64,000 nucleotides of DNA from Acidobacteriota bacterium. GTDB lineage: Bacteria > Acidobacteriota > Blastocatellia > Pyrinomonadales > Pyrinomonadaceae. Position numbers and translations under genes: made by a program. Below, one piece after another: positions 25,882-36,863 of this stretch. Position 1 is the stretch's first letter. Each line of letters begins with the position of its first letter. The notes below the pieces were generated by a model. The model saw only the letters and a list, made by a program, of their open reading frames with translations, was not told the origin of the DNA and made no database searches. The stretch is from positions 62,001 through 126,000 of the forward strand of contig JAIVJV010000001.1 in the NCBI GenBank assembly GCA_020199835.1, given 5' to 3'.

Positions 25882-26718
25882 ATGCTTTCTCAGCAACTTC
25901 TAAAACAATACACCGCCGACGGCTTTCTCGTGATCGAAAACTTTGCATCCCACAACGATTGCGATGTTTTGCGCATGCGTGCTGAGGAGTTGGTCGATGC
26001 GTTTGATCCCGCGGAGGTTGTTTCGATTTTCTCTACGCACGAACAGAACCGCTTAACGGATGATTACTTCCTTACTTCCGGGGACAAGATTCGTTTCTTC
26101 TTGGAAGCGAACGCCTTCAATGCCGATGGCTCGCTCAAGTATCCCAAGAAAAAGTCGATTAACAAGATTGGACACGCTCTTCACGATCTCGATCCGTTTT
26201 TCGATCGCTTCTCACGCGATGCGAATGTAAGAGAACTCGCCACCGCGCTCGGTTTCGACAAGCCGCTGCTGCTGCAATCGATGTACATCTTCAAACAGCC
26301 GAACATCGGCGGGGAAGTGACGTGTCATCAGGACAGCACTTTTCTATACACAGAACCACTCGAACTCGCCGGTTTGTGGTTTGCTCTGGAGGACGCGACG
26401 GTCGAGAATGGCTGTCTCTGGGCGATTCCAGGCGGGCACCGAAGCGGTCTGAAATCCCGCTGGCTAAGATCCGATCAGGGGATGAAGTTCGAAGTCTACG
26501 ATCCCAAACCGTGGCCTGAAAACGACCTGGTTCCACTCGAAGTGTCGAAGGGGAGTTTGATCGTTCTGCACGGACTGTTACCGCACCGCAGTTTCGAAAA
26601 CAAATCCGAGCGGTCGCGTCATGCGTACACGCTGCACCTCATCGATGCTGAAGCAAAATATCCCGCGGATAACTGGCTACAGCGATCCGCGTCGATGCCC
26701 CCAAGAGGTTTTGATTAG
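25882..26718 (+). CDS. Phytanoyl-CoA dioxygenase (PhyH) family protein
   Basis: The 278-residue protein starts at ATG 25882 (MLSQQLLKQYTADGFLVIEN), a typical PhyH beginning. The Fe(II) facial triad is visible as H and D in CHQDSTF and the distal H in LLPHRSFENKS, with Arg in SERSRHAYTLH as the likely 2-oxoglutarate anchor. It most resembles the PHYHD1-like subgroup (YPKKKSINKIGHALHDLDP). It would be a cytosolic Fe(II)/2OG oxygenase with unknown substrate. It converges on the C11 peptidase gene, with 28 bp between stops. The ~260 bases upstream contain no gene. Confidence 0.85.
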   Translation: MLSQQLLKQYTADGFLVIENFASHNDCDVLRMRAEELVDAFDPAEVVSIFSTHEQNRLTDDYFLTSGDKIRFFLEANAFNADGSLKYPKKKSINKIGHALHDLDPFFDRFSRDANVRELATALGFDKPLLLQSMYIFKQPNIGGEVTCHQDSTFLYTEPLELAGLWFALEDATVENGCLWAIPGGHRSGLKSRWLRSDQGMKFEVYDPKPWPENDLVPLEVSKGSLIVLHGLLPHRSFENKSERSRHAYTLHLIDAEAKYPADNWLQRSASMPPRGFD

Positions 26719-26746
26719 TTCACCCCCGACGTGCTTGCCTCGGCCG

Positions 26747-28543
26747 TTACTTTAGAGGTCGGGCTTTCGGTTTCTTCGTGAAACCGGAAATGTCCCAGCG
26801 GCTTTCTATATTTTTGAAAAGACGTAAACTTTCAAAGAAACGGCTTGAGCCACCGCCTGCCAACTTCGTACCCTCCTGACCGGCGATCTTCGTCCCTTCC
26901 TGACCGGCGATCTTCGTCCCTTCCTGGCCGGCGATCTTCGTCCCCTCCTGACCGGCGATCTTCGTACCCTCCTGGCCGGCGATCTTCGTACCCTCCTGAC
27001 CGGCGATCTTCGTCCCTTCCTGGCCGGCGATCTTCGTACCCTCCTGACCGGCAATCTTCGTACCCTCCTGACCGGCAATCTTCACGTCTCCAATCGCGGC
27101 ACCAAGATACGTGCCTGCGTCGTACCGCTCATCGAATATCACACCTGAGTTGTACCTGTATCTCGCTCCCTCCGGAGGGTCATCATTCGTCAGTTCACAT
27201 CTGCGTAAGGTAACTTCATAAAGATACTTTCGCAGAAAGTCTGCCCACGAAAGCTGTTTCCGTTTTACATCCTTCGTGAACCAAAGGCTCTCGTAGTTCT
27301 TTTTGGACACTTCATAAGCATCGCGCGACCACGGAAAAAAGACTGACACACCATTCGAGTACTGATAACCTCCGCCGCTGAATCCACTCAGAATCACAGC
27401 GTGATTCAACTCTGCCAGAACCTCAACACATCGTTCCTGTACCACCTGCCTCAGGAAATCGGCGTCCTCCCCTTCGCCAAGCTCTTCCGCGATGCTCCCA
27501 CACTCGTCATACAGCAGTTCGCAGAAGTCGCCCAGATCAACGTTTTGATCGAACATGTATGACTGACACTTCCAATGCACCTTAAGAATCGCTCGTTCCA
27601 TCTGCCGACAAATGCGAGTATTCGGGTCTTCAAAACACGCCACGAGAACCTCAGACAGAGCATCGAAGGCGTCACCCAACTCCGGGAATCGGCTTAGGTC
27701 CCACGCTGCCATATCTACCGACACGCCACCCACCGTATACGAATCCTGACTTTCGATGAATTGTCTGACAAAGAGTTCGCCTATACTGCGGACGTCAACG
27801 TTGCGGCCGTCTTCGCGAGTCAGACAACCGAGTATCTTGGCGTAGGTCCAGCCCGCGCTTGGGACGCTACCCTCCGACGCGATTAACACCTTGGCTACAT
27901 CATTGAACTGATACCCGACTTCCAGCATTCCCATGACGCAACTATCGAAGCCGAGGAGGTCCAGCTTCTGACCGATCAGCGGCGTTGTTTCGATCGCTCG
28001 AGCCTCGTCCTTGAGCTTGTTTGCATTCGCCACGATTTCCAGTTGCTCCGGCGCATCGGTGAGTCTCTGAAGGACTGTGTAAAAGTCGGACATCTTCATT
28101 GATTTGCCCGTCGTCTCGTCTTTGAACAAACCAATGTCCTGAAAACCTAAAGAGTGGCCGGAGAATATCAGCGCATACTTCTGTGCGCGCCGTCCGTAGG
28201 AGATCTTCCCCTCCTGCTCAACTTCGACAGTGTTAAGACACCAGTCAACGAAATTGACGATAGATAGACGGTCGGCAGCATTCTCATTGTGTTTTTTAGT
28301 AACCCCGTAAAGCTTGTTCGGTACTTTGTATGAGCGGACGTATCGCGGTTTACCGGGTTCGGAAAAATCACAATACAGGGTGGGGATGGCCGGTGAGTTG
28401 CCGTCGTAATAAACAAAAAGATTCGGGCTGTCAGCGCCTGCGGCAGCAACCCCCTTGATCTGCTCCATGGCATAGGCCATGTCAACTGCGAGATTGTTGT
28501 CACCGGCCATGTAGATCATGATGGTCCATTCTTTTTCTTTCAT
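26747..28543 (-). CDS. Clostripain-like (C11, caspase-fold) cysteine peptidase with octapeptide repeats
   Basis: The protein is 598 residues from ATG 28543 (AAGGAG upstream). The N-terminus WTIMIYMAGDNNL is diagnostic of C11 peptidases. The catalytic dyad is His130 in LIFSGHSLG and Cys202 in GFDSCVMGMLEVG. The family hallmark EGSVPSAGW and a C-terminal FFPWSRDAY region follow. Residues ~500-572 are nine exact KIAGQEGT repeats, ending in a degenerate KLAGGGSS and a basic tail. There is no signal peptide, so it is probably cytoplasmic. It starts 33 bp after the stop of the Ser/Thr kinase gene, suggesting one operon. C11 enzymes usually cleave after Arg/Lys and self-process; the repeats supply many Lys sites (inference). 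Confidence 0.85.
   Translation of the reverse strand: MKEKEWTIMIYMAGDNNLAVDMAYAMEQIKGVAAAGADSPNLFVYYDGNSPAIPTLYCDFSEPGKPRYVRSYKVPNKLYGVTKKHNENAADRLSIVNFVDWCLNTVEVEQEGKISYGRRAQKYALIFSGHSLGFQDIGLFKDETTGKSMKMSDFYTVLQRLTDAPEQLEIVANANKLKDEARAIETTPLIGQKLDLLGFDSCVMGMLEVGYQFNDVAKVLIASEGSVPSAGWTYAKILGCLTREDGRNVDVRSIGELFVRQFIESQDSYTVGGVSVDMAAWDLSRFPELGDAFDALSEVLVACFEDPNTRICRQMERAILKVHWKCQSYMFDQNVDLGDFCELLYDECGSIAEELGEGEDADFLRQVVQERCVEVLAELNHAVILSGFSGGGYQYSNGVSVFFPWSRDAYEVSKKNYESLWFTKDVKRKQLSWADFLRKYLYEVTLRRCELTNDDPPEGARYRYNSGVIFDERYDAGTYLGAAIGDVKIAGQEGTKIAGQEGTKIAGQEGTKIAGQEGTKIAGQEGTKIAGQEGTKIAGQEGTKIAGQEGTKIAGQEGTKLAGGGSSRFFESLRLFKNIESRWDISGFTKKPKARPLK
26867..27082 (-). repeat. Nine tandem 24-bp units encoding KIAGQEGT
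   Basis: The period is exactly 24 bp over 216 bp. All nine units encode the same eight residues, while the DNA differs at synonymous third positions: GGC/GGT-type alternation, ACG with preceding GGT or GGG, and ATC/ATT in the two units nearest the 5' end of the gene. Perfect protein identity despite DNA variation points to selection on the peptide. The repeats are coding; there are no spacers. Confidence 0.95.
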
Positions 28544-28576
28544 TGGGAGGCTCCTTTGCACGAACCGTTCGTGGGT

Positions 28577-31390
28577 CTATCGGAAGTCTTTGATCAGGAC
28601 GATGTCTCGGGTTGCGGAAACGCGATATGCGGCGATTTTGCCGTCAGCGGCAACGGCAAAACTCGTTACAAATTCTGATTTGAAGTTGGTTAACTGGTTG
28701 GGCGCGCCACCGTCAAGGGGTTGGCTCCAAACGTTCAAGATTCCCGAAGCGTTATCGAGGTACGCGATGGAGCGGCCATCGGGCATCCACGCAAACGCTA
28801 TCGGCTGCACGGAAGGGCGAAGATCCACGGTCTTCAGTGGCGCACCGCCTTCGAAAGGAATAAGCGACAGTTTGGGTTGGTCCTTCGATTGCTCCTCGCG
28901 GTAGAAGTAGGCGATGGTTTTACCATCAGGAGAAATTGTTGGAAGCTCTGATGGGCGGTTGGTCAATTGCACCGGAGTTCCACCGTCGATGCCAACCTTC
29001 CAGATAGCCCATGTGCCGGACCTGCCCGACATGAAGACTACAGATCGGCCATCGGGCGAACACACCGGAGATGCATCCACATAATTCCCTTCGGTAAGTT
29101 GCTTCTGACTGCTTCCGTCGAAATTCATTCGCCACAGGTTTCGGCTGTGCGAGCGATTGGACTGGTAAACGATGTGTCGACCATCTGCGCAAACTGATGG
29201 TTGCTGATCGATGAAGGCGTCGGCTGTTAGCTGCTTGCTTTCGGAACCGTCGCGGTTGGCTAGCCAGATGTCCCAGTTCTCTCCAGTGCGACTGGCGTAA
29301 ACAATTTTGCCATCAGCTGTCCATGCAACTGTGTCGGGAAGGTTTGTTTTCACAATCTGCTGCCCCTGACTTTGGTCTGCGTTCGCAGCAGTGATCCAGA
29401 TACCGCTCAAGGTCGTCTGCTGGATCGTGGCGATCGTGTTTGAGTCGGCGGTTAAGCCGAGGCTGACTTCGCCATAACCATTCAAATCGTTTGTTATTCT
29501 GCGTGCATCACCGGCGGGATAAGGAAGTAACCAGATCTGCGTGCCGATAGATGAAAACTCGGGCTGAGCGGTCATGATCAAACCGCTACCGTCGGCAAGC
29601 CAAATGACTCGACCCACGGTGGCCCATTTCTGCGTACCCAACGGTTGAAGCTCTCCGCCCTGGACGGGGACTTCGACGATGGTTGAGTAGCCTGCGCCGG
29701 TTCCGTTAAACATCCCGGCTGCGATGCGTTGGCCGTCGGGGGACCACGATGGTCCAGCAGTGGAAAATCCATTTGGCTGTTTGACCGTGGCTATGGTCCT
29801 GGGCTCGCCGTTTCCATCGGCGTTTGCAATCATCAGCGCCATGTCGTCGTTGTTCCTGCGCACGAAAGCGAACTGTTTGCCGTCGCGAGAGAACCCGATT
29901 GCACTGAAGACACGATCGAGAACCTTTGTGGGTTCGCCGCCTAACACCCCAACACGGTAAAGCGATGGTACGAACCCGTCTCTTTCCAGGGCCGCGACGT
30001 AGTAAATCAGTTCTCCATCGGGCGAAAAGGTAGTGGCGAAGTAAGCGCCGTTCTCGGGCTTAACGATCCGCACCAGGCTGTTCGTCGAAATTTGTCTAAG
30101 CCACAAACTAGCTTGCTGTTTAATGTCATTGGCCGCGCAGACGACGTACTTGCCGTCGGGTGAGATCGAGAGTTGACCGTTGATGTCTTCCCCGTTAATT
30201 TTGCCGCCGGTGGTGAGCGCCGTCATCTTTACTGGTCCCAACGGTTTCGGCCGGCTGAGGACCCAGTATAGTGCGATGCTAACCGCGCCGACGCCCAAAG
30301 CGACTACAAGAAATGTCGCGAAGATCTTTTTAGAGCTACCTGGCGCCCGCGTGGATTCCGCCTCGGCGACCAGCGTATCTCCCGACCGCATTGTTGAGCG
30401 ATGGGTCTGGTCTACCGTGGCGTTTTCCAGCGGGGTTGATGACGGGTTCGAACTGGCCTCCGGCGTCTCCAACGGCCGTGTAGCGGAACGATTGCTGTCA
30501 GAAGCAGCACTGAGCATTGCGGCTGACTCGATTCGTTGCTTCAGCCGTCTCAACTTGCCAAGCATCTCCTTCGCTGTCTGACAACGTTCCTCCAAATCCT
30601 TCGTCAGTGCTTCAGAGATAATTATTTCAAGCGCTTCAGGGACCGCACGTGCGAGCTGAGTTATCGGCAATGGTTCGCGGTCGAGAATCGCCACGATGAT
30701 GTGACTTTTCGATCCGCCCTCGAATGGCGTACGGTGCGCGAGCATCTCGTATAGCACTACGCCCAGACTCCAGATATCCGAACGCGCATCAACCTCACGT
30801 CCGGCAGCCTGTTCAGGTGACATATAGGCGGCGGTTCCCAGCACCGTGCCCGGTTCTGTGTTCACTAGTGCAAACGTCGTTGCTTCCGATCCGGTTGACG
30901 ACTCGTGCCTATCGGTGAGCTTGGCGAGGCCGAAGTCGAGCACCTTCACGAGGCCATCTTTCCGCACCATGATGTTTTCGGGCTTGATGTCACGATGAAC
31001 AATGCCGGCAGCATGGGCGGCAACTAGTGCGGCAGCAATCTGGATTGCGATGTCGAGTACTTCGATTAGCTTGAGTCGCTGTCGCATCCGCTCCCGCAGA
31101 GTGATGCCTTCAACAAACTCGGTAGCGATAAATGTATGCTCGTCGTGACGTCCGATTTCGTAGACGGTAAGAATGTTCGGGTGATTGAGTGCTGAAGCGG
31201 CCTTTGCTTCCTGGATAAATCGCTTGAGGCGTCCTTGATGGGTGCCGAAGTCCTCAGCCAGGAATTTCAAGGCTACCGAGCGGCCGAGCTCGATATCGTG
31301 CCCGAGGTACACCTGACCCATACCTCCCGCACCAATTTTGTTGATGATGCGATAGCGGGCGAGAGTAGCTCCGGGGGAAAGTTCTGCCAC
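28577..31390 (-). CDS. Membrane Ser/Thr protein kinase with TolB/PD40 propeller
   Basis: The 937-residue protein has a Hanks-type kinase domain (~residues 12-275): P-loop GAGGMGQVYLG, VALK, HRDIKPENIM, DFGLAK and YMSPEQA. A linker of ~90 residues is followed by one TM helix (FATFLVVALGVGAVSIALYW). A C-terminal extracytoplasmic propeller has about ten PD40-type blades (SPDGKYVVCA, SPDGRSVVFMSG, MPDGRSIAYLD). This is a common Acidobacteriota architecture for a surface-sensing kinase. All catalytic residues are present. The downstream C11 peptidase gene is only 33 bp away, so a kinase-protease signalling pair is plausible. The ~120-bp region to the divergent gene at 31510 should hold both promoters. 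Confidence 0.92.
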   Translation of the reverse strand: MAELSPGATLARYRIINKIGAGGMGQVYLGHDIELGRSVALKFLAEDFGTHQGRLKRFIQEAKAASALNHPNILTVYEIGRHDEHTFIATEFVEGITLRERMRQRLKLIEVLDIAIQIAAALVAAHAAGIVHRDIKPENIMVRKDGLVKVLDFGLAKLTDRHESSTGSEATTFALVNTEPGTVLGTAAYMSPEQAAGREVDARSDIWSLGVVLYEMLAHRTPFEGGSKSHIIVAILDREPLPITQLARAVPEALEIIISEALTKDLEERCQTAKEMLGKLRRLKQRIESAAMLSAASDSNRSATRPLETPEASSNPSSTPLENATVDQTHRSTMRSGDTLVAEAESTRAPGSSKKIFATFLVVALGVGAVSIALYWVLSRPKPLGPVKMTALTTGGKINGEDINGQLSISPDGKYVVCAANDIKQQASLWLRQISTNSLVRIVKPENGAYFATTFSPDGELIYYVAALERDGFVPSLYRVGVLGGEPTKVLDRVFSAIGFSRDGKQFAFVRRNNDDMALMIANADGNGEPRTIATVKQPNGFSTAGPSWSPDGQRIAAGMFNGTGAGYSTIVEVPVQGGELQPLGTQKWATVGRVIWLADGSGLIMTAQPEFSSIGTQIWLLPYPAGDARRITNDLNGYGEVSLGLTADSNTIATIQQTTLSGIWITAANADQSQGQQIVKTNLPDTVAWTADGKIVYASRTGENWDIWLANRDGSESKQLTADAFIDQQPSVCADGRHIVYQSNRSHSRNLWRMNFDGSSQKQLTEGNYVDASPVCSPDGRSVVFMSGRSGTWAIWKVGIDGGTPVQLTNRPSELPTISPDGKTIAYFYREEQSKDQPKLSLIPFEGGAPLKTVDLRPSVQPIAFAWMPDGRSIAYLDNASGILNVWSQPLDGGAPNQLTNFKSEFVTSFAVAADGKIAAYRVSATRDIVLIKDFR

Positions 31391-31509
31391 TGCCCAGACT
31401 TTTTACGTCAGCGCGGCGTTGAGTGCAAGCTTCTATTAACGGAATCATAGGCACTCGACCGGGCGTTTGTGTAAACTGCACCAGATCCCGCTAAATACAA
31501 GGAGACAAG

Positions 31510-33550
<2,041 letters not shown>

Positions 33551-33560
<10 letters not shown>

Positions 33561-33956
33561 GTTAAATGTGCACTCACGCGGAAAGTATGGCCATCAGGAT
33601 GTCGAATGTGACACTCACGTACGTTCCATGGCATGTCCGTCGGCGGCCACGGAGCAGGTATGCCAAGCTTCAACGCGAGTTCATATACGGCATCAACTTC
33701 GGCCGTCGTCTCCAGCCACCAACTCATCCAGGTGCTACCGGCCTGGTTGTCCCAGGGTTCGCGCGGCATTGGTCCACCGCGAGCACCTTGCCCGTCCTCG
33801 CACAAGAAGATTTCGGATTCGCCGCAAGCGACGCCGCCGAAGGTCGGGGGATCGCCCCAATCCCAAGCCTTGTGCCAGCCGAGTTTTTCAAACCACGCAA
33901 AGCTTTCCGGCACGTTCGAAACGTTTAGAATTGGGGTCAGACCTATGAGCTTCATC
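33551..33956 (-). CDS. VOC (glyoxalase/bleomycin-resistance fold) protein
   Basis: From ATG 33956 the protein is 134 residues with one VOC module: LTPILNVSNVPESFAWFEKL, then the paired strand ESEIFLCEDGQGARGG, and the closing CHIRHPDGHTFRVS. Metal-ligand positions are only partly conserved, so the enzymatic role is open. It precedes and overlaps the serine hydrolase gene. The frame extends back to 34087 into the M1 peptidase gene, but that part is not family-like. Confidence 0.8.
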
Positions 33957-34022
33957 GTTGTCTCCCACCGAAGTTTGGCAGCATTATCAAATGCAAAGTC
34001 GTCGATCTCGAAGAACTTGAAC

Positions 34023-35690
34023 TCACGGAGAAACCGTGATGAGATTGCTCTTGTCCGCGTCGATGTAGAAGTTTCGATTGACTTCAAACGTTTTAATCTC
34101 TTCGGGATGTTGATAACTTTGCGGCGCCTCAGTCGGTTTGATTACGACTTCTTTCCCGTTGATATTCACGCGAAGCGGCATCGCAAATCCTTTAACAACC
34201 CGGTCATAGTTAAACGTCACCGTCTTGCCGTTCACGCTGTATTTCAACAGCGGAATCTTCGTCGTCCGCAGGTATTGATCGAACACCTTGCTGAAATCCG
34301 CGCCGGCCTTCGTGCTGATGTACGTTTCGATCTGTTCGGTCGTAACGGTCTGATGCCAGAAGTCAGCGTTTAGACCACGCATGAGCGAGAGCCACTTCGC
34401 ATCGTCGTTGATGACGTGGCGAATGGTGTGCAACATGTTTCCGCCCTTGGGATACATGTCGCCTGAACCTTGCCGGTTTGATTCATAAACACCGATGATG
34501 GGCTTGTCGTTTCTAATCCCGCGGCGAGTGCCGACGACATAATCTTCCGCGTCTTTCTTGCCGAAGTGATATTCGACAAACAGGTTCTCTGTGTAATTCG
34601 CGAAGCCCTCATGAATCCACATGTCGGCGGCGTCTTTCATCGAGATGTTGTTGCCGAACCACTCATGCGCGGATTCGTGCACGATGATGAAGTCAAACTT
34701 GAAACCGACGCCGCAGCCACACGGATCGCGCTGCATGTAGCCATTCTTAAACAAGTTGCCGTAAGTAACCGAACTCTGATGCTCCATGCCGGGATACGAA
34801 ACCGTCACCAGCTTGTAACTATCTTCGTAAAACGGATACTTCCCAAACCAATGCTCGAACGCCTCCAGTGTGCGCCGTACTTCCTTGAATTGTCTGACTG
34901 CTGCTTCCTTCTGATGAGGCAGCACCCAGTACTCGATATCCAGCGTGCCGCCTTTGCCCTGGTACTTTTCAGAAAAGTTTATGTAGTTGCCGATGTTGAC
35001 GTTGACTCCGTAGTTATTGATCGGATTCAAGACTTGCCAGTGATAAGTCTTCTTCTTTGCGGCAGCGTCATGGCCGGTCTTTTTCAAGCGGCCGTTTGAA
35101 ACGGCAACCAGATTCTGCGGCACGGTGACACTGATTTGCATACCGCGATCGGGTTCGTCAGCGCCGTGATCTTTATTGGGCCACCAGATACTCGCGCCGA
35201 TTCCCTGACACGTCGTGACGATGAAATGCTCTCCAAGATCATCACGCCCCCACGTAATACCGCCAACCCACGGCGGATTTCTGCTTACCACCGGAACGCC
35301 TTCGTAAAAGACCTCGATCTTGCTCTCGACGCCTTTCGCAAGCTCCTTTTCAAACGTAACCCAATAAACGTTTTCTTCTCGTTCGAACTTGAGTTGCGAC
35401 GTCCCGTGATTGACCCTGGTGATTGCTAGCGGCGGCTGCAAATCGATCTGCATTTTGTTCCCGGGTTTCACGGTCTTGAAGGTAACCGTGTTCGATCCCT
35501 TCAACCTTCTGGTCTCCGGTAAAAACTCCACTTGCAGGTGATAATGCAGCAGATCCCACCATTCACGTTCCGGGGTGATCGAGCCACGCAATGTTTCCTG
35601 GCGCGTGATATTTTCTGTTTGGGCCAGAACGTAACTGGCGCTAACATGCAGCAGTAAGACGGTAGTCACAAAAATTCTTAGTTTAGACAT
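34023..35690 (-). CDS. Secreted M1-family zinc aminopeptidase
   Basis: The 555-residue protein starts at ATG 35690, with a signal peptide (LRIFVTTVLLLHVSASYVLAQ). The M1 zinc site is IVHESAHEWFG with the third ligand Glu in WIHEGFANYTE, and the exopeptidase-type motif is VSYPGMEHQSS (in place of GAMEN). It lacks the long C-terminal helical domain of many M1 enzymes. It should remove N-terminal residues from extracytoplasmic peptides. Its start codon directly abuts the start of the divergent gene at 35691 (CAT|ATG), leaving no intergenic DNA. Confidence 0.9.
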   Translation of the reverse strand: MSKLRIFVTTVLLLHVSASYVLAQTENITRQETLRGSITPEREWWDLLHYHLQVEFLPETRRLKGSNTVTFKTVKPGNKMQIDLQPPLAITRVNHGTSQLKFEREENVYWVTFEKELAKGVESKIEVFYEGVPVVSRNPPWVGGITWGRDDLGEHFIVTTCQGIGASIWWPNKDHGADEPDRGMQISVTVPQNLVAVSNGRLKKTGHDAAAKKKTYHWQVLNPINNYGVNVNIGNYINFSEKYQGKGGTLDIEYWVLPHQKEAAVRQFKEVRRTLEAFEHWFGKYPFYEDSYKLVTVSYPGMEHQSSVTYGNLFKNGYMQRDPCGCGVGFKFDFIIVHESAHEWFGNNISMKDAADMWIHEGFANYTENLFVEYHFGKKDAEDYVVGTRRGIRNDKPIIGVYESNRQGSGDMYPKGGNMLHTIRHVINDDAKWLSLMRGLNADFWHQTVTTEQIETYISTKAGADFSKVFDQYLRTTKIPLLKYSVNGKTVTFNYDRVVKGFAMPLRVNINGKEVVIKPTEAPQSYQHPEEIKTFEVNRNFYIDADKSNLITVSP

Positions 35691-36857
35691 ATGCCTCAAA
35701 CTTTCGACTGTCCCAAGTGTGGAGCGCCGGTAGCGTTCGAGCGTTCCGCGGATCCCAACAATACGAAATCAACCCTGCGCTGTGCTTATTGTCACAGCCA
35801 TCTAATCGCGCCGAATGCGCTCGCGGGCGAGCCGGCGCGAGTGGTGCATATTCAGTTCGGCTCAGGCAAGTTTCCGAAATCGCTTTGGTTGTTACTGGCG
35901 ATCCCGCTCCTCATTTTGGTGGTTATCGGACTCGCTGCCTTCGGAATATTGGCGCCTGCATTTTACTCGGTTAGCCGCGCAGTTAGTAACTCGAATACCT
36001 CGGTCCCGTCCAGGCCCAATACGCCAAAGACTGCTCCGAAGAAGGAGAGCACCAACAGCTTCGCAACCGAGTTGCTCAGGTTTGGCAGCGAAGGAATCGG
36101 TCCGGGCATGTTTACTGACGCACGCAGTATCGCTGTCGATGGCGCGGGACGAATGTATGTCGGCGAATACAGCGGCGGGCGCATTCAGGTTTTTGATCCT
36201 GCCGGCAAATTTGTCGGCCAATGGACCATCGGCGATCGCAAGACGATTCTGCGCGGGCTCGCCGCCGATCGTAAAGGTATGGTTTATGCCGTACACGGCG
36301 GCCGTATCCATCGTTATCGAGGTGAAACCGGCGAACACCTTGGCGAACTGGATTACCAACGATCCGGCTTTGACGACGTTACGGTGGCGGCCGATGGTGG
36401 ACTAGTAACTGCGTGGTATAGCAATCGAGACGACATCGTAGCGTTTGACGCGAACGGCAAAGTGCTACGGACCATTCCCGCCGCGATCAGCAGCGCCAGC
36501 GGCGACTCGGAGTTGAGTACGCGAGTTGCCGTCGACGGGCAGGGCAATATTTACGCACTCGGCACGTTCAATAATTCCGTGTTCAAGTTTGGCCGCGATG
36601 GAAAGTTCAGCAATCGGTTTGGCAGCGGCGGCGATCAGCCCGGTCAACTTCGCGCGCCTTATTCGATTGCGGTGGATGGATTCGGCCGTGTCTACGTCGG
36701 TGATATCAAAGGCATTCAAGTTTTTGACGCTAACGGCCGATTCCTGACGCTGCTCACGTTGAAGGGCGTGGCGTTCGGCATGGTCTTCAACGACAAGAAC
36801 GAACTCTTCGTCATCGCCCGCGACCACGTGATCAAGTATGCCGTCCCCGCGCCGTGA
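35691..36857 (+). CDS. Zinc-ribbon membrane protein with NHL beta-propeller
   Basis: The 388-residue protein begins with a cytosolic zinc ribbon (CPKCGAP...CAYCHSH). One TM helix (LWLLLAIPLLILVVIGLAAFGI), a Ser/Pro/Lys linker, and an NHL-repeat propeller follow, with SIAVDGAGRMYVGEYSGGRI, VAVDGQGNIYALG and SIAVDGFGRVYVGD. The propeller would be extracytoplasmic. The start MPQTFDCPKCG is fixed by the ribbon, so the overlap-free abutment with the divergent M1 gene is real. No function is assigned beyond a scaffold or sensor-like role (inference). Confidence 0.8.
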   Translation: MPQTFDCPKCGAPVAFERSADPNNTKSTLRCAYCHSHLIAPNALAGEPARVVHIQFGSGKFPKSLWLLLAIPLLILVVIGLAAFGILAPAFYSVSRAVSNSNTSVPSRPNTPKTAPKKESTNSFATELLRFGSEGIGPGMFTDARSIAVDGAGRMYVGEYSGGRIQVFDPAGKFVGQWTIGDRKTILRGLAADRKGMVYAVHGGRIHRYRGETGEHLGELDYQRSGFDDVTVAADGGLVTAWYSNRDDIVAFDANGKVLRTIPAAISSASGDSELSTRVAVDGQGNIYALGTFNNSVFKFGRDGKFSNRFGSGGDQPGQLRAPYSIAVDGFGRVYVGDIKGIQVFDANGRFLTLLTLKGVAFGMVFNDKNELFVIARDHVIKYAVPAP

Positions 36858-36863
36858 AGTGTG

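Noticed and set aside
26867..27082. CRISPR-like array
   Set aside because: The units are contiguous 24-mers without spacers and are in-frame coding sequence.
26845..27213. Plus-strand and alternate-frame Arg/Ser/Pro repeat proteins over the 24-bp array
   Set aside because: They are shadows of the KIAGQEGT repeats in the C11 peptidase, which has the catalytic domain in the same frame.
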